DNA of 64,000 bases from positions 248,001 through 312,000 of the forward strand of contig NZ_JABXYK010000007.1 of NCBI RefSeq assembly GCF_013378445.1. Reading direction: 5' to 3'. The translations under genes were made by a program, and so were the position numbers. This stretch comes from Mycoplana rhizolycopersici. GTDB lineage: Bacteria > Pseudomonadota > Alphaproteobacteria > Rhizobiales > Rhizobiaceae. Position 1 is the stretch's first letter, and each line of letters starts with the position of its first letter. The notes under the pieces were generated by a model that worked only from the letters and a program-made list of their open reading frames with translations, made no database searches and was not told the origin of the DNA. Shown in pieces: positions 1-9,522 of this stretch.

Positions 1-113
1 CGCTCGTGCTCGAGCGCAAGGTTCAGCGCCCGCAGCCTGTCCGGCCGCTCGGGGTGGCCTTCGGGGGTCTTGTGCTCGAGGAAGATCGGGTTCTCGAAGA
101 GGATCGTCGTCAT
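1..113 (-). CDS. Histone deacetylase-family protein, N-terminal fragment (cut by window edge)
   Basis: Only about the first 37 codons are present; the rest lies beyond the left edge. The fragment begins MTTILFENPIFLEHKTPEGH and continues HPERPDRL, which matches the start of bacterial class II histone deacetylase-like / acetylpolyamine amidohydrolase proteins, zinc hydrolases that remove acetyl groups from amines. The zinc ligands lie outside the window, so activity cannot be judged. The ATG is at 113, about 130 bp from the end of bioY, which is on the same strand and upstream. Confidence 0.65.
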   Translation of the reverse strand, partial: MTTILFENPIFLEHKTPEGHPERPDRLRALNLALEHE

Positions 114-244
114 GGTCCGACGCTACCTTCTGTCACGGGCAGGGTCCACGGGAAATGGGTTCCAAGGCCCTGTTTTTCAACAGCCGCCGGTCGTCACTCA
201 TATCTTCGCGCACAAGAGAGGCTGGTTGGCCGCCGCTCGCGAAT

Positions 245-808
245 TCAGGTCCTGACCGGCAGCAGCGGATATCCCGCCTGGACTGCGCGCGCCGCCAGCA
301 TCGCCACGAATGCCTTGATCAGGTCGCCGGGGATGAAGACGAGCGAAGCGATCGCGGTCTCGACAAATGCCTTGCCGCTCATGAAGGACAGCCAGGCGAT
401 GCCGAGCAGGTAGACGACGCCGATGCCGCCGACGACAGCTGCGAGGAAGAAGCTTGCGAACTGCATGAACTCCGTCTGGCTGTCGCGCACGAGCCGTTCG
501 GCGATCAGACCGGTGACGAAGGCGCCGGCAACCCAGCCGACCAGATAGCCGGCGGTAGGCCCGGCAAAGACGGCGAGACCGCCGCGACCGCCCGACAGCA
601 CCGGCAGGCCGATCGCGACCAGAAGAACGACGAGGAGGCAGGCGGCCGCGCCGCGCTTGGCGCCGAGGATACATCCCGCCAGCATCACGCCCAGCGACTG
701 CGCGGTGATCGGCACCGGTATGAAGCCGAAGGTGATCGGCGGCAGCATGCCGAGCACCACGATGATGGCTGCGAACAGTGCGACGAGGACGATGTCTCTG
801 GTGCTCAT
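245..808 (-). CDS. bioY: BioY, biotin-binding S component of ECF transporter
   Basis: An integral membrane protein of 187 aa with about six hydrophobic segments. It carries the BioY-family features: an N-terminal stretch reading PITFGFIPVPITAQSLGVML, and the GLPVLSGGRGGL...FAGPTAGYLVG block near residues 67-90. BioY binds biotin and, with the ATPase BioM and coupling protein BioN, forms an energy-coupling-factor importer in the inner membrane. It is the last gene of the leftward bioM-bioN-bioY order, 57 bp after bioN. A second, diverged BioY is encoded at 44956-45540. No BioR-type operator was seen in front of this gene. Confidence 0.93.
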   Translation of the reverse strand: MSTRDIVLVALFAAIIVVLGMLPPITFGFIPVPITAQSLGVMLAGCILGAKRGAAACLLVVLLVAIGLPVLSGGRGGLAVFAGPTAGYLVGWVAGAFVTGLIAERLVRDSQTEFMQFASFFLAAVVGGIGVVYLLGIAWLSFMSGKAFVETAIASLVFIPGDLIKAFVAMLAARAVQAGYPLLPVRT

Positions 809-865
809 GGAGGTGCCTGCTGCCTGTCTGGGTGTTGGGAATATCTAGGGTCAGGATTTGCTAGG

Positions 866-1471
866 TTATTGCCGCCGAAAGCCGCGGGCGTCAATCGCCA
901 TCGCGATCGTATCGGCGTCCTTCAGGGTGAGGATGACAAGCGGCACGAGCACGCTGAGCGGCCGCACGCGCAAACCGCGCGCCCGGTGCGCCTCGCGGAT
1001 ATCGCCGTAGCGCGCCAGTATCTCGGGTGCAAAGCGCAGCACGAGCCCGACGGCAAGGCTCACATCGGCAGCCCGCAGCAGCCCGAGCCGTTCCAGCGGG
1101 CGCAGCAGCACGGCGATTTCGTCCATGAAGGCCGAAACGGTGGTCGTCGCCGTCACCGCGGCTGCCAGGAGAACCAGCGTGCCGAGGCGGAAAAGGACGG
1201 CCAGCGCGTCGGAAAGCGAGTGGAAGAGATAGTTCGCCAACGCCACCAGAAGCACGGTGAAGAGCACGAAGCGGACACGCCGAAAGGCTTCGCGCAGTCC
1301 AATGCCGGTCGAGGCATAGAGCCCGGCGGCAATGATTGCAAAGGCGGCCAGAAGCCAGACGTTGGAGACGGCAAAGAGGCCGGCCGCCACCGCGAAAAGC
1401 GCGATCAGTTTCAGCCGTGCCGACGCCCGGTGCAAAAGCGTCGTGCCCTCGATGTCGAGCCCGGTCAGCAT
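866..1471 (-). CDS. bioN: BioN, ECF transporter transmembrane coupling protein (EcfT)
   Basis: A 201-aa membrane protein with an N-terminal hydrophobic domain. A charged cytoplasmic region carries the EcfT signature around residues 145-175 (the ARYGDIREAHRARGLR segment), the coupling helices that contact the ATPase. It couples ATP hydrolysis by BioM to biotin movement through BioY. Its start overlaps the end of bioM by 7 bp, which indicates translational coupling within the bioMNY operon. Confidence 0.92.
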   Translation of the reverse strand: MLTGLDIEGTTLLHRASARLKLIALFAVAAGLFAVSNVWLLAAFAIIAAGLYASTGIGLREAFRRVRFVLFTVLLVALANYLFHSLSDALAVLFRLGTLVLLAAAVTATTTVSAFMDEIAVLLRPLERLGLLRAADVSLAVGLVLRFAPEILARYGDIREAHRARGLRVRPLSVLVPLVILTLKDADTIAMAIDARGFRRQ

Positions 1472-2145
1472 GCGGCGATCTCTCGGTAGCGGGAAATGGC
1501 GTCGTGGGGAGGGGCGTCGGCGGCAAGCCTGCCCTGATGAAACAGCAGCACGCGATCGAAGCCGTCCAGCAGAGCCAGGTCGTGCGTGATGACGATTGCC
1601 TGTTCGGGAAGGTCGGCGACGGTCTTCTCGATGAGGCGGCGGTTCTTCAGGTCCAGCTGGTTGGTCGGTTCGTCGAGGATCAGCACGTCCGGGCCTGTCA
1701 CCATCACGCTTGCGATGGCGGCGAGCTGGGTTTCCCCGCCGGACAGTTCGTGGATGCGCCGCCGGGCGAGATGCGGGATGCCGAAACGTTCCAGCACCGC
1801 CTCGGTCCTGCCCGCGATCTCGGTGGCCGAAAGGCCGCGGTTTTTCAGCCCGAAGGCGATGTCTTCCGCCAGGACCGGCAGGATCATCTGGTGCTGCGGA
1901 TTCTGGAAGATGAACCCGGCCCGGCCGCGCGCCGCCTCTTCGTCGGCGACCGTGTCCAGGCCGCCTACCGTGACGCGCCCGCTCGTCGGACGCACCAGCC
2001 CGTTGATCAGCCGCGCGAACGTCGTCTTGCCGGAGCCGTTCAGGCCGATGATGCCGATGCGCCGTTCAAAAAGCGTCAGGGAAAGCGGATGCAGCGCCGT
2101 TCGCCCGGCGAAACTGACCGACGCGTCGCTGAAAACGATCTCCAA
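1465..2145 (-). CDS. bioM: BioM, ATPase of the biotin ECF transporter
   Basis: A 226-aa ABC ATPase. The Walker A motif GLNGSGKTT is at residues 34-42, the signature is HELSGGE, Walker B is VLILDEPTNQ, and the switch His sits in the IVITHD segment near the C-terminus. It energises biotin uptake with BioN and BioY and is the first gene of the leftward operon. The 100 bp between it and the rightward YcaQ gene must hold its promoter. That stretch contains a palindrome GGCTATAGCC near 2173, but no copy of the TTATCTATAA BioR box. Confidence 0.93.
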   Translation of the reverse strand: MEIVFSDASVSFAGRTALHPLSLTLFERRIGIIGLNGSGKTTFARLINGLVRPTSGRVTVGGLDTVADEEAARGRAGFIFQNPQHQMILPVLAEDIAFGLKNRGLSATEIAGRTEAVLERFGIPHLARRRIHELSGGETQLAAIASVMVTGPDVLILDEPTNQLDLKNRRLIEKTVADLPEQAIVITHDLALLDGFDRVLLFHQGRLAADAPPHDAISRYREIAAC

Positions 2146-2245
2146 AAGGGCACTCCCAACCGGTAAGGTGAGGCGGCTATAGCCGGTTCGCCCCTCAAAG
2201 GAAACCGGGTTGGAAGGCGTGGGAATATATGCCTATCATGCGCCC

Positions 2246-3439
2246 ATGACGATTCTTCTCAAGAACGCGGATGCCCGGCGCATCTTCCTGGCAAAGCAGG
2301 GCCTCAGCGGGCCGCCCGGTCGCCTGCTCGGCAAGGGCGGCCTGTTGCAGCTGATCCACGACATAGGCTTCGTCCAGGTGGACAGCATCGCCACCGTCGA
2401 ACGCGCGCACCACCAGATCCTTTTCTCGCGCAACCAGACCTACCGGCGCGAGCATCTTGCCGACCTTCTGGAGAAAGACGGCGAACTGTTCGAGAACTGG
2501 ACGCATGACGCCTCGATCATTCCGAGCGTCTTCTATCCCTATTGGAAGCACAAGTTTCGCCGCGAGGACGCGGCAATCCTCGATCGCTGGCGCCGCTGGC
2601 AGGGCGAGGGGTTCGATTCCAGCTTCGAAGAAACCTACCGGCGGATCGCCGAAGGGGGGGCTGTGATGTCGCGCGAGCTGAAGGCGGCCGAGCATGAATC
2701 CGGTGGCTGGTGGAACTGGCATCCGAGCAAGACGGCGCTGGAATATCTCTGGCGCACCGGCAAGGTCGCGATCGCGCGGCGAGAGAATTTCCAGAAGGTC
2801 TACGATCTGGCCGAGAGGGTGCTCCCCGGCCGTCACCACGAGCCGGAGGTGGATCACGACGCCTTCGTCGACTGGGCCTGCCGCAGCGCGCTGCTGCGAC
2901 TGGGATTTGCGACGCATGGCGAGATCGCCGCCTTCTGGGATCTCGTCTTGCCGGAAGAGGCCAAGGCATGGATCGATGCGCACAGGCCTGAATTGTGCGA
3001 AGTCCGCATCGAGCCGCTGGATGGCGGCCGGCCAAGGCCGTCCTTTGCCTTCACAGGCTTCGACGATCTGGCGCGGGAGGCACCGGAGGCACCGGCCCGC
3101 CTGCGGGTGCTGTCGCCGTTCGATCCGCTGATCCGGGACCGCAACCGGACGGAGCGGCTGTTCGGCTTCTTCTATCGCATCGAGGTCTTCGTGCCGGAGC
3201 CGAAGCGCCAGTACGGCTACTACGTCTTTCCGCTCTTGGAGGGCGACCGGCTGGTCGGGCGCATCGACATGAAGGCGGATCGCAAGGCCGGCGAGCTCGT
3301 CGTCCGCAGGCTCTGGCTGGAGCCGAAGGTCAAGGCGACGGCCGGCCGGCTGGAGAGGCTGGAGGCGGAACTGGCGCGCCTTTCCCGTTTCACAGGCGTC
3401 GAGCGCGTCCGTTATATGGACGGCTGGCTAGGCGACTGA
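2246..3439 (+). CDS. YcaQ/AlkZ-family winged-helix DNA glycosylase
   Basis: A 397-aa protein of the HTH_42 (formerly DUF1006) family. Members such as E. coli YcaQ and AlkZ unhook interstrand crosslinks and bulky alkylated bases by glycosylase chemistry. The start MTILLKNADARRIFLAKQGL was chosen because it matches the family N-terminus; an upstream in-frame start would add 12 unlike residues. The catalytic-type QxD motif is seen as Q44-V-D46, which suggests the YcaQ rather than the AlkZ (QxQ) subfamily. The family block GGWWNWHPSKTALEYLW is near residue 155. Its 3' end converges with the next gene 7 bp away. Confidence 0.85.
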   Translation: MTILLKNADARRIFLAKQGLSGPPGRLLGKGGLLQLIHDIGFVQVDSIATVERAHHQILFSRNQTYRREHLADLLEKDGELFENWTHDASIIPSVFYPYWKHKFRREDAAILDRWRRWQGEGFDSSFEETYRRIAEGGAVMSRELKAAEHESGGWWNWHPSKTALEYLWRTGKVAIARRENFQKVYDLAERVLPGRHHEPEVDHDAFVDWACRSALLRLGFATHGEIAAFWDLVLPEEAKAWIDAHRPELCEVRIEPLDGGRPRPSFAFTGFDDLAREAPEAPARLRVLSPFDPLIRDRNRTERLFGFFYRIEVFVPEPKRQYGYYVFPLLEGDRLVGRIDMKADRKAGELVVRRLWLEPKVKATAGRLERLEAELARLSRFTGVERVRYMDGWLGD

Positions 3440-3446
3440 AACCGGC

Positions 3447-4568
3447 TCAGAAGCGGACGTGCTTGCGGATCTTGCGCCAATTCACCAGCATGCGCTTGCC
3501 GATGTTCATCGCCGCAAGGGGGGGATAGGTCTTGCGCGTCTTGCGCATGGCCGATTGCAGCAATTCCCGCACGGCCGGGACCTGGCGCAGTTCGTCCTCG
3601 TCGTAATAGGTGTAGGTCGCGGGCGTGCGCAAGAAGATGTGCCCGCTGTCGGGCAGGGGATGCATGCGCTCCCCCAGCGTGGCGACCAGCCGCCTCTCGG
3701 AATTGAGGAAGTGCCGCGTCTCGCGCGAAAGCGTCAGCGTCCGGCGCGTAGCCGCAGCATTGGCGGCGATCGTCTCGACGATCTTCGCCTTTTCCTCCGG
3801 CTTGAACAGGAAGCGCATAACCTGGCCGATATGCAGCGCCCTTCGGCTGTTGCCGCGTCCCGTCGGAAAACCGCTGTCCTTTGCCAGAAGGCGGATGAAT
3901 TCGGTCAGCTCGATCGGCAGGCGTTCGTTTGCCGGCGGCCTGGTCGCCTTCATGTCCTGGATGTCGAGCACGGTCTGCAGGAAATAGGCGTAGATATCCA
4001 GCTTGCGGCGGCGGATCTCTTCGAAGAGCAGCACGGTGTAGTCAATGCCCGGCAGTTCCATCACGGGCTCGATCTCTCTCAGCGGGTTGAGGTAGGTCGC
4101 CCGCGAGGGATTTTTCAGCGGTCGTGCGAGCCAGGCCGGCAGGCTCGGCGCAGGCCCCATGCTCGCCTTCTGCGCCCAGAAGGAATAGAGCGTGTCGAGC
4201 GGGTCGCGCAGCGCATAGACCACGTGCAGCCGCCGTTCGCCGATGATCTCGCGGATCGCCTCGAAATGCTCCCTCTTCCAGCGGCGGAAGCCTTCCGACG
4301 ACAGAAGCACGTTCAGCCCTTCGCGATCCGCCTTGCGGATCACCTTGAGAAAATCCTCGAAGGCCTTTCCCTTCCGCCGCAGGAACTGGCCTTCGTTGTC
4401 GGACAGGTCATGGTGGGCGGTGGCGACACGTTCGCCGACCACCGGGTAGAGCCAGCCCCGTCGCCGTAGCTCCTCGGCATTGTGGTGGAAGTTCGCCTGC
4501 ATATAGGTGGTCGCGGTCTTGTGGGGACCGATATGCATCACCAGTCGCAATTGCTCGTGTTGCTTCAT
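3447..4568 (-). CDS. Sulfotransferase-like protein
   Basis: A 373-aa protein. The N-terminus has HIGPHKTATTYMQANF at about residues 12-27, which resembles the 5'-phosphosulfate (PAPS) binding loop of sulfotransferases. YALRDPLDTLYSFW follows near residue 125, resembling the 3'-phosphate-binding arginine/serine segment. Sulfotransferases move sulfate from PAPS to sugars, lipids or proteins. The acceptor cannot be deduced, and no PAPS synthesis or glycan genes adjoin it. The ATG at 4568 was preferred over an in-frame GTG at 4586. It is an isolated gene between YcaQ (convergent) and aroC (same strand). Confidence 0.6.
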   Translation of the reverse strand: MKQHEQLRLVMHIGPHKTATTYMQANFHHNAEELRRRGWLYPVVGERVATAHHDLSDNEGQFLRRKGKAFEDFLKVIRKADREGLNVLLSSEGFRRWKREHFEAIREIIGERRLHVVYALRDPLDTLYSFWAQKASMGPAPSLPAWLARPLKNPSRATYLNPLREIEPVMELPGIDYTVLLFEEIRRRKLDIYAYFLQTVLDIQDMKATRPPANERLPIELTEFIRLLAKDSGFPTGRGNSRRALHIGQVMRFLFKPEEKAKIVETIAANAAATRRTLTLSRETRHFLNSERRLVATLGERMHPLPDSGHIFLRTPATYTYYDEDELRQVPAVRELLQSAMRKTRKTYPPLAAMNIGKRMLVNWRKIRKHVRF

Positions 4569-4686
4569 GCGGACTCTACGTTCCACGGTTGATGTTCATG
4601 CCGGCATCCGCCCTCGGCGGGGCCGCCATATCGGCGGATTGTGGCTGAACCGCGTTTGCGCACGCTGGAGGAATGCTGTTCTGCTT

Positions 4687-5784
4687 TTACTTCAGCCGGC
4701 CGGTCTGGCCGCGGTCCCTCAGGTAGTGGTCCGCGATCGCGCATGCCACCATAGCCTCGCCGATCGGAACGGCGCGGATGCCGACGCACGGATCGTGCCG
4801 ACCCTTGGTGCGGACGTCCACCTCTTTGCCGTCGCTGTCGATCGAGCGGCGCTCGGTCAGGATGGAGGAGGTCGGCTTGATGGCGAAGCGCGCGATCACC
4901 GGCTGGCCAGTGGAGATTCCGCCCAGAATGCCGCCGGCGTGGTTCGACAGAAACACCGGCTGGCCGTCCGGGCCGATGCGCATCTCGTCGGCGTTTTCCT
5001 CGCCGGTGATTTCCGCAGCGCCGAAGCCGTTGCCGATCTCCACGCCTTTCACCGCATTGATGGACATGAGGTTGGCGGCGATGTCCTGGTCGAGCTTGGC
5101 GTAGATCGGTGCGCCGATGCCCGCCGGCACGCCCTCGGCCACCACTTCGATGACGGCGCCCACGGAGGACCCCGCCTTGCGGATGGAATCGAGGTAGTCC
5201 TCCCATACGGGGACGATTTCCGGATCCGGGGCGAAGAACGGGTTGGTATCGACCACGCTCCAGTCCCAGTTGTCGCGGTTGATGCGGTGCTTGCCGATCT
5301 GGACGAGGGCGGCCCGAACGTTAAGGCCCGGAACGACCTTGCGGGCGATGCCGCCCGCGGCAACGCGCGCGGCCGTCTCACGCGCCGAAGAGCGCCCGCC
5401 GCCGCGATAATCGCGGATCCCGTACTTCACGTCGTAGGTATAGTCGGCATGGCCCGGGCGATAGCGCTTGGCGATCTCGGAATAGTCCTTGGAGCGCTGG
5501 TCGGTGTTCTCGATCATCATCGAGATGGGCGTGCCGGTCGTCGTCATGGTCACGCCGTCCTCGTCGGTCATGACGCCGGAGAGGACGCGCACCAGGTCGT
5601 CCTCGCGCCGCTGCGTGACGAAGCGCGACTGGCCGGGCTTGCGCTTGTCGAGCCAGGCCTGGATTTCGGAAAGCGTGAAGCGCAGGCCGGGCGGGCAGCC
5701 GTCGACGACGCAGCCCAGTGCCGGTCCGTGGCTTTCGCCCCACGTGGTGACGCGGAAAAGTTGGCCGAATGTATTGTGTGACAT
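4687..5784 (-). CDS. aroC: Chorismate synthase
   Basis: A full-length 365-aa enzyme. It removes phosphate from 5-enolpyruvylshikimate-3-phosphate to give chorismate, using reduced FMN, in the last common step of aromatic amino acid synthesis. Signatures seen are [18 protein letters not shown] near the N-terminus, [16 protein letters not shown], and [17 protein letters not shown]. The C-terminal [18 protein letters not shown] block is also typical. The start [20 protein letters not shown] matches the family. Confidence 0.97.
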   Translation of the reverse strand: MSHNTFGQLFRVTTWGESHGPALGCVVDGCPPGLRFTLSEIQAWLDKRKPGQSRFVTQRREDDLVRVLSGVMTDEDGVTMTTTGTPISMMIENTDQRSKDYSEIAKRYRPGHADYTYDVKYGIRDYRGGGRSSARETAARVAAGGIARKVVPGLNVRAALVQIGKHRINRDNWDWSVVDTNPFFAPDPEIVPVWEDYLDSIRKAGSSVGAVIEVVAEGVPAGIGAPIYAKLDQDIAANLMSINAVKGVEIGNGFGAAEITGEENADEMRIGPDGQPVFLSNHAGGILGGISTGQPVIARFAIKPTSSILTERRSIDSDGKEVDVRTKGRHDPCVGIRAVPIGEAMVACAIADHYLRDRGQTGRLK

Positions 5785-5934
5785 GAAACCCTGCCGGAAC
5801 GCCTCGTGCCGGTCCGCGGGAGCGCCCGCGTTCCGCTCTGTTCGGCCGCACTCATAGAACCGATTGCGGAAAAGTTGAAGTCTTTTCGCTTGAGACGGGC
5901 CAGAGGCGGGTCAAGTGTGCGACCGCACGCCAGT

Positions 5935-8900
5935 TCAGGAAGCGGATCTCCACCGCTTCTCGACAGCGTAGTCGAGGAAATCGTCGCGCGCGAGCGGACG
6001 CGAGAAGGCATAGCCCTGCAGCAGGTCGCAGCCGAGCGCGCTCAGCATTTCCGCATGCGCCATGGTTTCCACCCCTTCCGCCACGACGGCGATGCCGAGC
6101 GACCGGCCGATCTCGATGATGGACCGCACCAGCGCCTGCTCGTGGCGCGAGTTCAGGATCGGCGCGACGAGCTGGCGGTCGATCTTAAGCCGCTTCGGGC
6201 GCAGCTTCAGGAGGCTCACGATCGAGGTGTGACCGGTGCCGAAATCGTCGATCTCGATGTCGATGCCGAGATCCTTGATGCGCTCGATGTTCGTCTGCAC
6301 CAGGTCGTCGGCGTCATCGAGGAAGATGGCCTCCACCAGCTCGAAGGAAAGCTGGCCCGGCGCGATCGACAGTCCCGCGAGGCTGTCGACCAGCGTCTCG
6401 TCGCGAAGCCGCCTTGCCGAGACGTTGACCGAGATCTTCGGCATGGTGAAGCCGCGCGCCGCCCAGAGGCTGCAATCCGTCAGCGCCTTTTCCAGCATGA
6501 TGCGGTCCAGCGTCGCGGTGACGTTGAGGTCCTCGGCGATTTCCAGGAAGTGCCCGGGAACGAGCAGGCCCTTCTGCGGATGTCGCCAGCGGATCAGGGC
6601 CTCCGCGCCGACAAGCTCGAGCGTGCGGGCACAGATCTGCGGCTGGTAATAGGGGATGAACTCGTTGTTCTCGATGCCCGTCAGGATATCGTCGGCAGTT
6701 CGCTTGTTGCGGATGATCGCCGCTTCGAGCACTGCATTGAAGAACTCGTGACGGCTGCGGCCCTGCGCCTTCGCCCGGTAGAGCGCTATATCGGCATTGA
6801 CGAGAAGCTTACGCGTATCAAGGTCTCTGCCGCTGCCCACCGCGATCCCGATGCTGACGCCGAAGCGACACATGTGCCCGTTGTAGTCGACGGGCTGGCG
6901 CATCAGTTCGATGATGCTGTTGGAAAGCGCGGAGAGGTCGGCGCTGTTGTTGCGGTCGGTCACGACGACGAATTCGTCGCCGCCGATTCGCGCCACGAGA
7001 TCGCCCGGACGCACCGAGTCGCGCAGCACCTTGGCGGCGTGGACGAGAAGCGCGTCGCCTGCGGCGTGCCCCAGGGTGTCGTTGATCTGCTTGAAACGGT
7101 CGAGGTCGATGTGGAGGATGCCGAGGCTGACGTCTTCCTCGTTGCTGCGGGTCGCCAGCGCATACAGCTGGTCGTCGAGCAGCCTGCGGTTGCCGAGGCC
7201 CGTCAGCGGATCGTGCAGCGCGTTGTGCTCGATGCGGATCTTGGCTTGTTCGAGTTCCGCATTCTTGGCATCGGCGATTTCCTTCGCGGCCCTGAGCCGT
7301 TCGGTCATACGCACGTCGTCGGTCACGTCGAACGCGATCCCGATCAGTTTCCTGGTGCCATCAGGTGCGCGATGGATCTTGCCGACGGAGCGCACGTGGC
7401 GAATCGATCCGTCCGCAAGCACGATCCGCGCCTGCTGCACGTAGGGCCATTCGCGGGCGATGCACTTGTTGACGTTGTCGAGCGTCGGCTGGCGGTCGTC
7501 GGGGTGGATCGCGCCGAGCCAGTCCTGCTCCGCTACCATTCCGTCGACATAGAGGAGCCCGTAGAGCTGGTGCATGCGCTCGTCCCAGTATGTCCCGCCG
7601 CGATCGAGGTCCGCCTCCCACAGGCCGCATTGATAGGAATCGAGCGCCAGGTCCAGCCGTCGCGTCGTGGCCTCCAGTTCCTGTTCGCGCTCGGAAAGGA
7701 CACGCAGGGCCATTTCGAGTTCGGCGTTCTGCTGGTCAGCCTGCGTCTTGGCGGATCTCAACCGCTCGTTCATCTCCACGTCATCGGTAATGTCGAAGGC
7801 CAGTCCGACCAGTTTCCGGCGGCCATCCGCATCCATATGCAGCTTGCCGACCGATTGCAGGTGGCGGATCGTGCCGTCGGGATGGACAACTCTCGATTTT
7901 CGCAGATAGGGCGCGCCGTTTTCGATCGTGTTCTTCGCCGTGGCCTCCGCATGTGCGCGGTCGTCGGGGTGAAGCGCGTTGAGCCATACGTCATGGGTGA
8001 CCGGTTCGCCGGTACCGGCGACGCCATAGAGCTGGAACATGCGGTCGTCCCAGTGCGTCAGGCCGCTTTCCAGATCGGCCTCCCAGAGGCCGCATTGATA
8101 GGCGTCCAGAGCCAGCTCTAGTCGCTGCGTGGTCTTCAGGAGCGTATCATTCTGCCGGTCGGCGCGTTCTTTCGCGCGTTGAAGCCGCGCGTTCAGTTGG
8201 ACGTCGTCGGTCACGTCCCAGCTGACGCCGGTCAGCTTTTCGATGCCGTCCATCGTCATGCGCGAGCCGACGTTGCGGATATGGCGAACACTGCCGTCGG
8301 GCAGGACGACGCGATATTGCAGCCAGTAGCTCGCCTCGCCCTCCATGGCTCTTTCGAAGGCGGCGGTGGCCGAGGCGCGGTCGTCCGGATGCACGACCGA
8401 CGCCCAAGTGCCGTTGGAGAGCGGCGTGTTGGCCGGCAGGCCGTGCAGCGCATACATCTGCCGGTCCCAGATGCGTTGCCGGTCGCCGATTGCAACCTCC
8501 CAGGTGCCCGTCTTCGAGGCTTCCAGCGCAAGGTCGAGCCGTTGTGACAGCGAGTGGATTTCCGTCTCCCGGGCGCGCAGCCCGGCGAGATGGCGGTGCC
8601 GTTCGCTGACGAGACCGCCGGTCAGGAAGATCGGTATGATGATCGCGAGCGCTGCGCCGGCCGTCATGATGCGGATATGGGCCACGTCCTCGGGAGGCCG
8701 TTCCCAGCCCTTGGCCGGGACTGCCGCCAGTTCCCATTTCCCGCCGGGGAACTCGACCGTCCGGCGCACCGCCTCGCCATCGAAGATCGAGGGGTCGCCG
8801 AAGAACGGGTCCTCGATCGCGGCGGGAAAGCTGATGTCGCGGATCGAAAGGCGCAGGTTCGAGCTGCCGCGCCAGTGCATGCTGGTATCGCCGTCGCCAG

Positions 8901-9522
8901 GACTGAGGAGGCCAGCGTCGAGGTACAGCCGGCGCTCGTCCAGCACGCCCTCGATGTAGCCCCAGAAGGAGAAGGCGCCCCGTGCGGTGCCGGAAACCGG
9001 GATCACCAGGTTGAAGGCGCGGCTGCGATCGGGCAGGTGCATCGGCCCGAGCATCAGCGGGTGTCCGAAGGCGCGGCTGGACTCCGCCGGCCTGCGGAAC
9101 GACTGGAAGCGGTTGAGGTCGGCGCCGAGATACCGTTCGTTGTCACGCAAGGGGAATATCTGGTCGATGACCCCGTCCGGGGCGACAGCCAGCCTGCGGA
9201 ACTGTACGTTCTGCACCAGAAGTTTGCGGGCAGAGACGTTGAACTGGTCGCGCGCCTGCAAAGGTTGGCTGGAAAACAGGTTCGCGATGCCGCGGAGCGC
9301 CGTCACGCTCTTGCCGATCTCGCCTTCCAGCCGCGCGCTGACCAGGGTGAGCTCGCTTGCGACCCGGGCCCGCAGGTCGCTGCGGTAGAGGCGCTCGTTC
9401 TGCCTTTCGTAGGCGTGCCCGGCGACAAGGACGACGGTCACGGCGATTGCAGCCGGCAACAGCGAGGGTTTGGCCCACGCCCCGGCAATCCTGATACCAC
9501 GTGCTAGACCCGCAACCCGCAC
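5935..9522 (-). CDS. Membrane CHASE-PAS-PAS-PAS-GGDEF-EAL protein
   Basis: A 1195-aa c-di-GMP turnover protein. The layout is a TM helix near 21-38, a CHASE-type periplasmic sensor at about 55-235, and a second TM near 283-303. Three PAS/PAC repeats follow (about 325-435, 460-570, 605-715), with the GGDEF domain at about 755-915 and the EAL domain at about 930-1180. The cyclase signature is intact (GGDEF starting at G847), preceded by an RPGD inhibitory-site motif. The EAL motif is at E974, with later NVSARRL, DDFGTG and VVAEGVET elements. Both activities are therefore possible on sequence grounds. The PAS repeats are close to each other, which suggests internal duplication. The gene stands alone. 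Confidence 0.9.
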   Translation of the reverse strand: MRVAGLARGIRIAGAWAKPSLLPAAIAVTVVLVAGHAYERQNERLYRSDLRARVASELTLVSARLEGEIGKSVTALRGIANLFSSQPLQARDQFNVSARKLLVQNVQFRRLAVAPDGVIDQIFPLRDNERYLGADLNRFQSFRRPAESSRAFGHPLMLGPMHLPDRSRAFNLVIPVSGTARGAFSFWGYIEGVLDERRLYLDAGLLSPGDGDTSMHWRGSSNLRLSIRDISFPAAIEDPFFGDPSIFDGEAVRRTVEFPGGKWELAAVPAKGWERPPEDVAHIRIMTAGAALAIIIPIFLTGGLVSERHRHLAGLRARETEIHSLSQRLDLALEASKTGTWEVAIGDRQRIWDRQMYALHGLPANTPLSNGTWASVVHPDDRASATAAFERAMEGEASYWLQYRVVLPDGSVRHIRNVGSRMTMDGIEKLTGVSWDVTDDVQLNARLQRAKERADRQNDTLLKTTQRLELALDAYQCGLWEADLESGLTHWDDRMFQLYGVAGTGEPVTHDVWLNALHPDDRAHAEATAKNTIENGAPYLRKSRVVHPDGTIRHLQSVGKLHMDADGRRKLVGLAFDITDDVEMNERLRSAKTQADQQNAELEMALRVLSEREQELEATTRRLDLALDSYQCGLWEADLDRGGTYWDERMHQLYGLLYVDGMVAEQDWLGAIHPDDRQPTLDNVNKCIAREWPYVQQARIVLADGSIRHVRSVGKIHRAPDGTRKLIGIAFDVTDDVRMTERLRAAKEIADAKNAELEQAKIRIEHNALHDPLTGLGNRRLLDDQLYALATRSNEEDVSLGILHIDLDRFKQINDTLGHAAGDALLVHAAKVLRDSVRPGDLVARIGGDEFVVVTDRNNSADLSALSNSIIELMRQPVDYNGHMCRFGVSIGIAVGSGRDLDTRKLLVNADIALYRAKAQGRSRHEFFNAVLEAAIIRNKRTADDILTGIENNEFIPYYQPQICARTLELVGAEALIRWRHPQKGLLVPGHFLEIAEDLNVTATLDRIMLEKALTDCSLWAARGFTMPKISVNVSARRLRDETLVDSLAGLSIAPGQLSFELVEAIFLDDADDLVQTNIERIKDLGIDIEIDDFGTGHTSIVSLLKLRPKRLKIDRQLVAPILNSRHEQALVRSIIEIGRSLGIAVVAEGVETMAHAEMLSALGCDLLQGYAFSRPLARDDFLDYAVEKRWRSAS

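Noticed and set aside
155-1489. 444-aa rightward frame across bioY and bioN
   Set aside because: Low-complexity charged sequence antisense to two recognised transporter genes.
2169-2186. Palindrome GGCTATAGCC before bioM as a BioR box
   Set aside because: It does not match TTATMKATAA; at best it is part of a -10 region.
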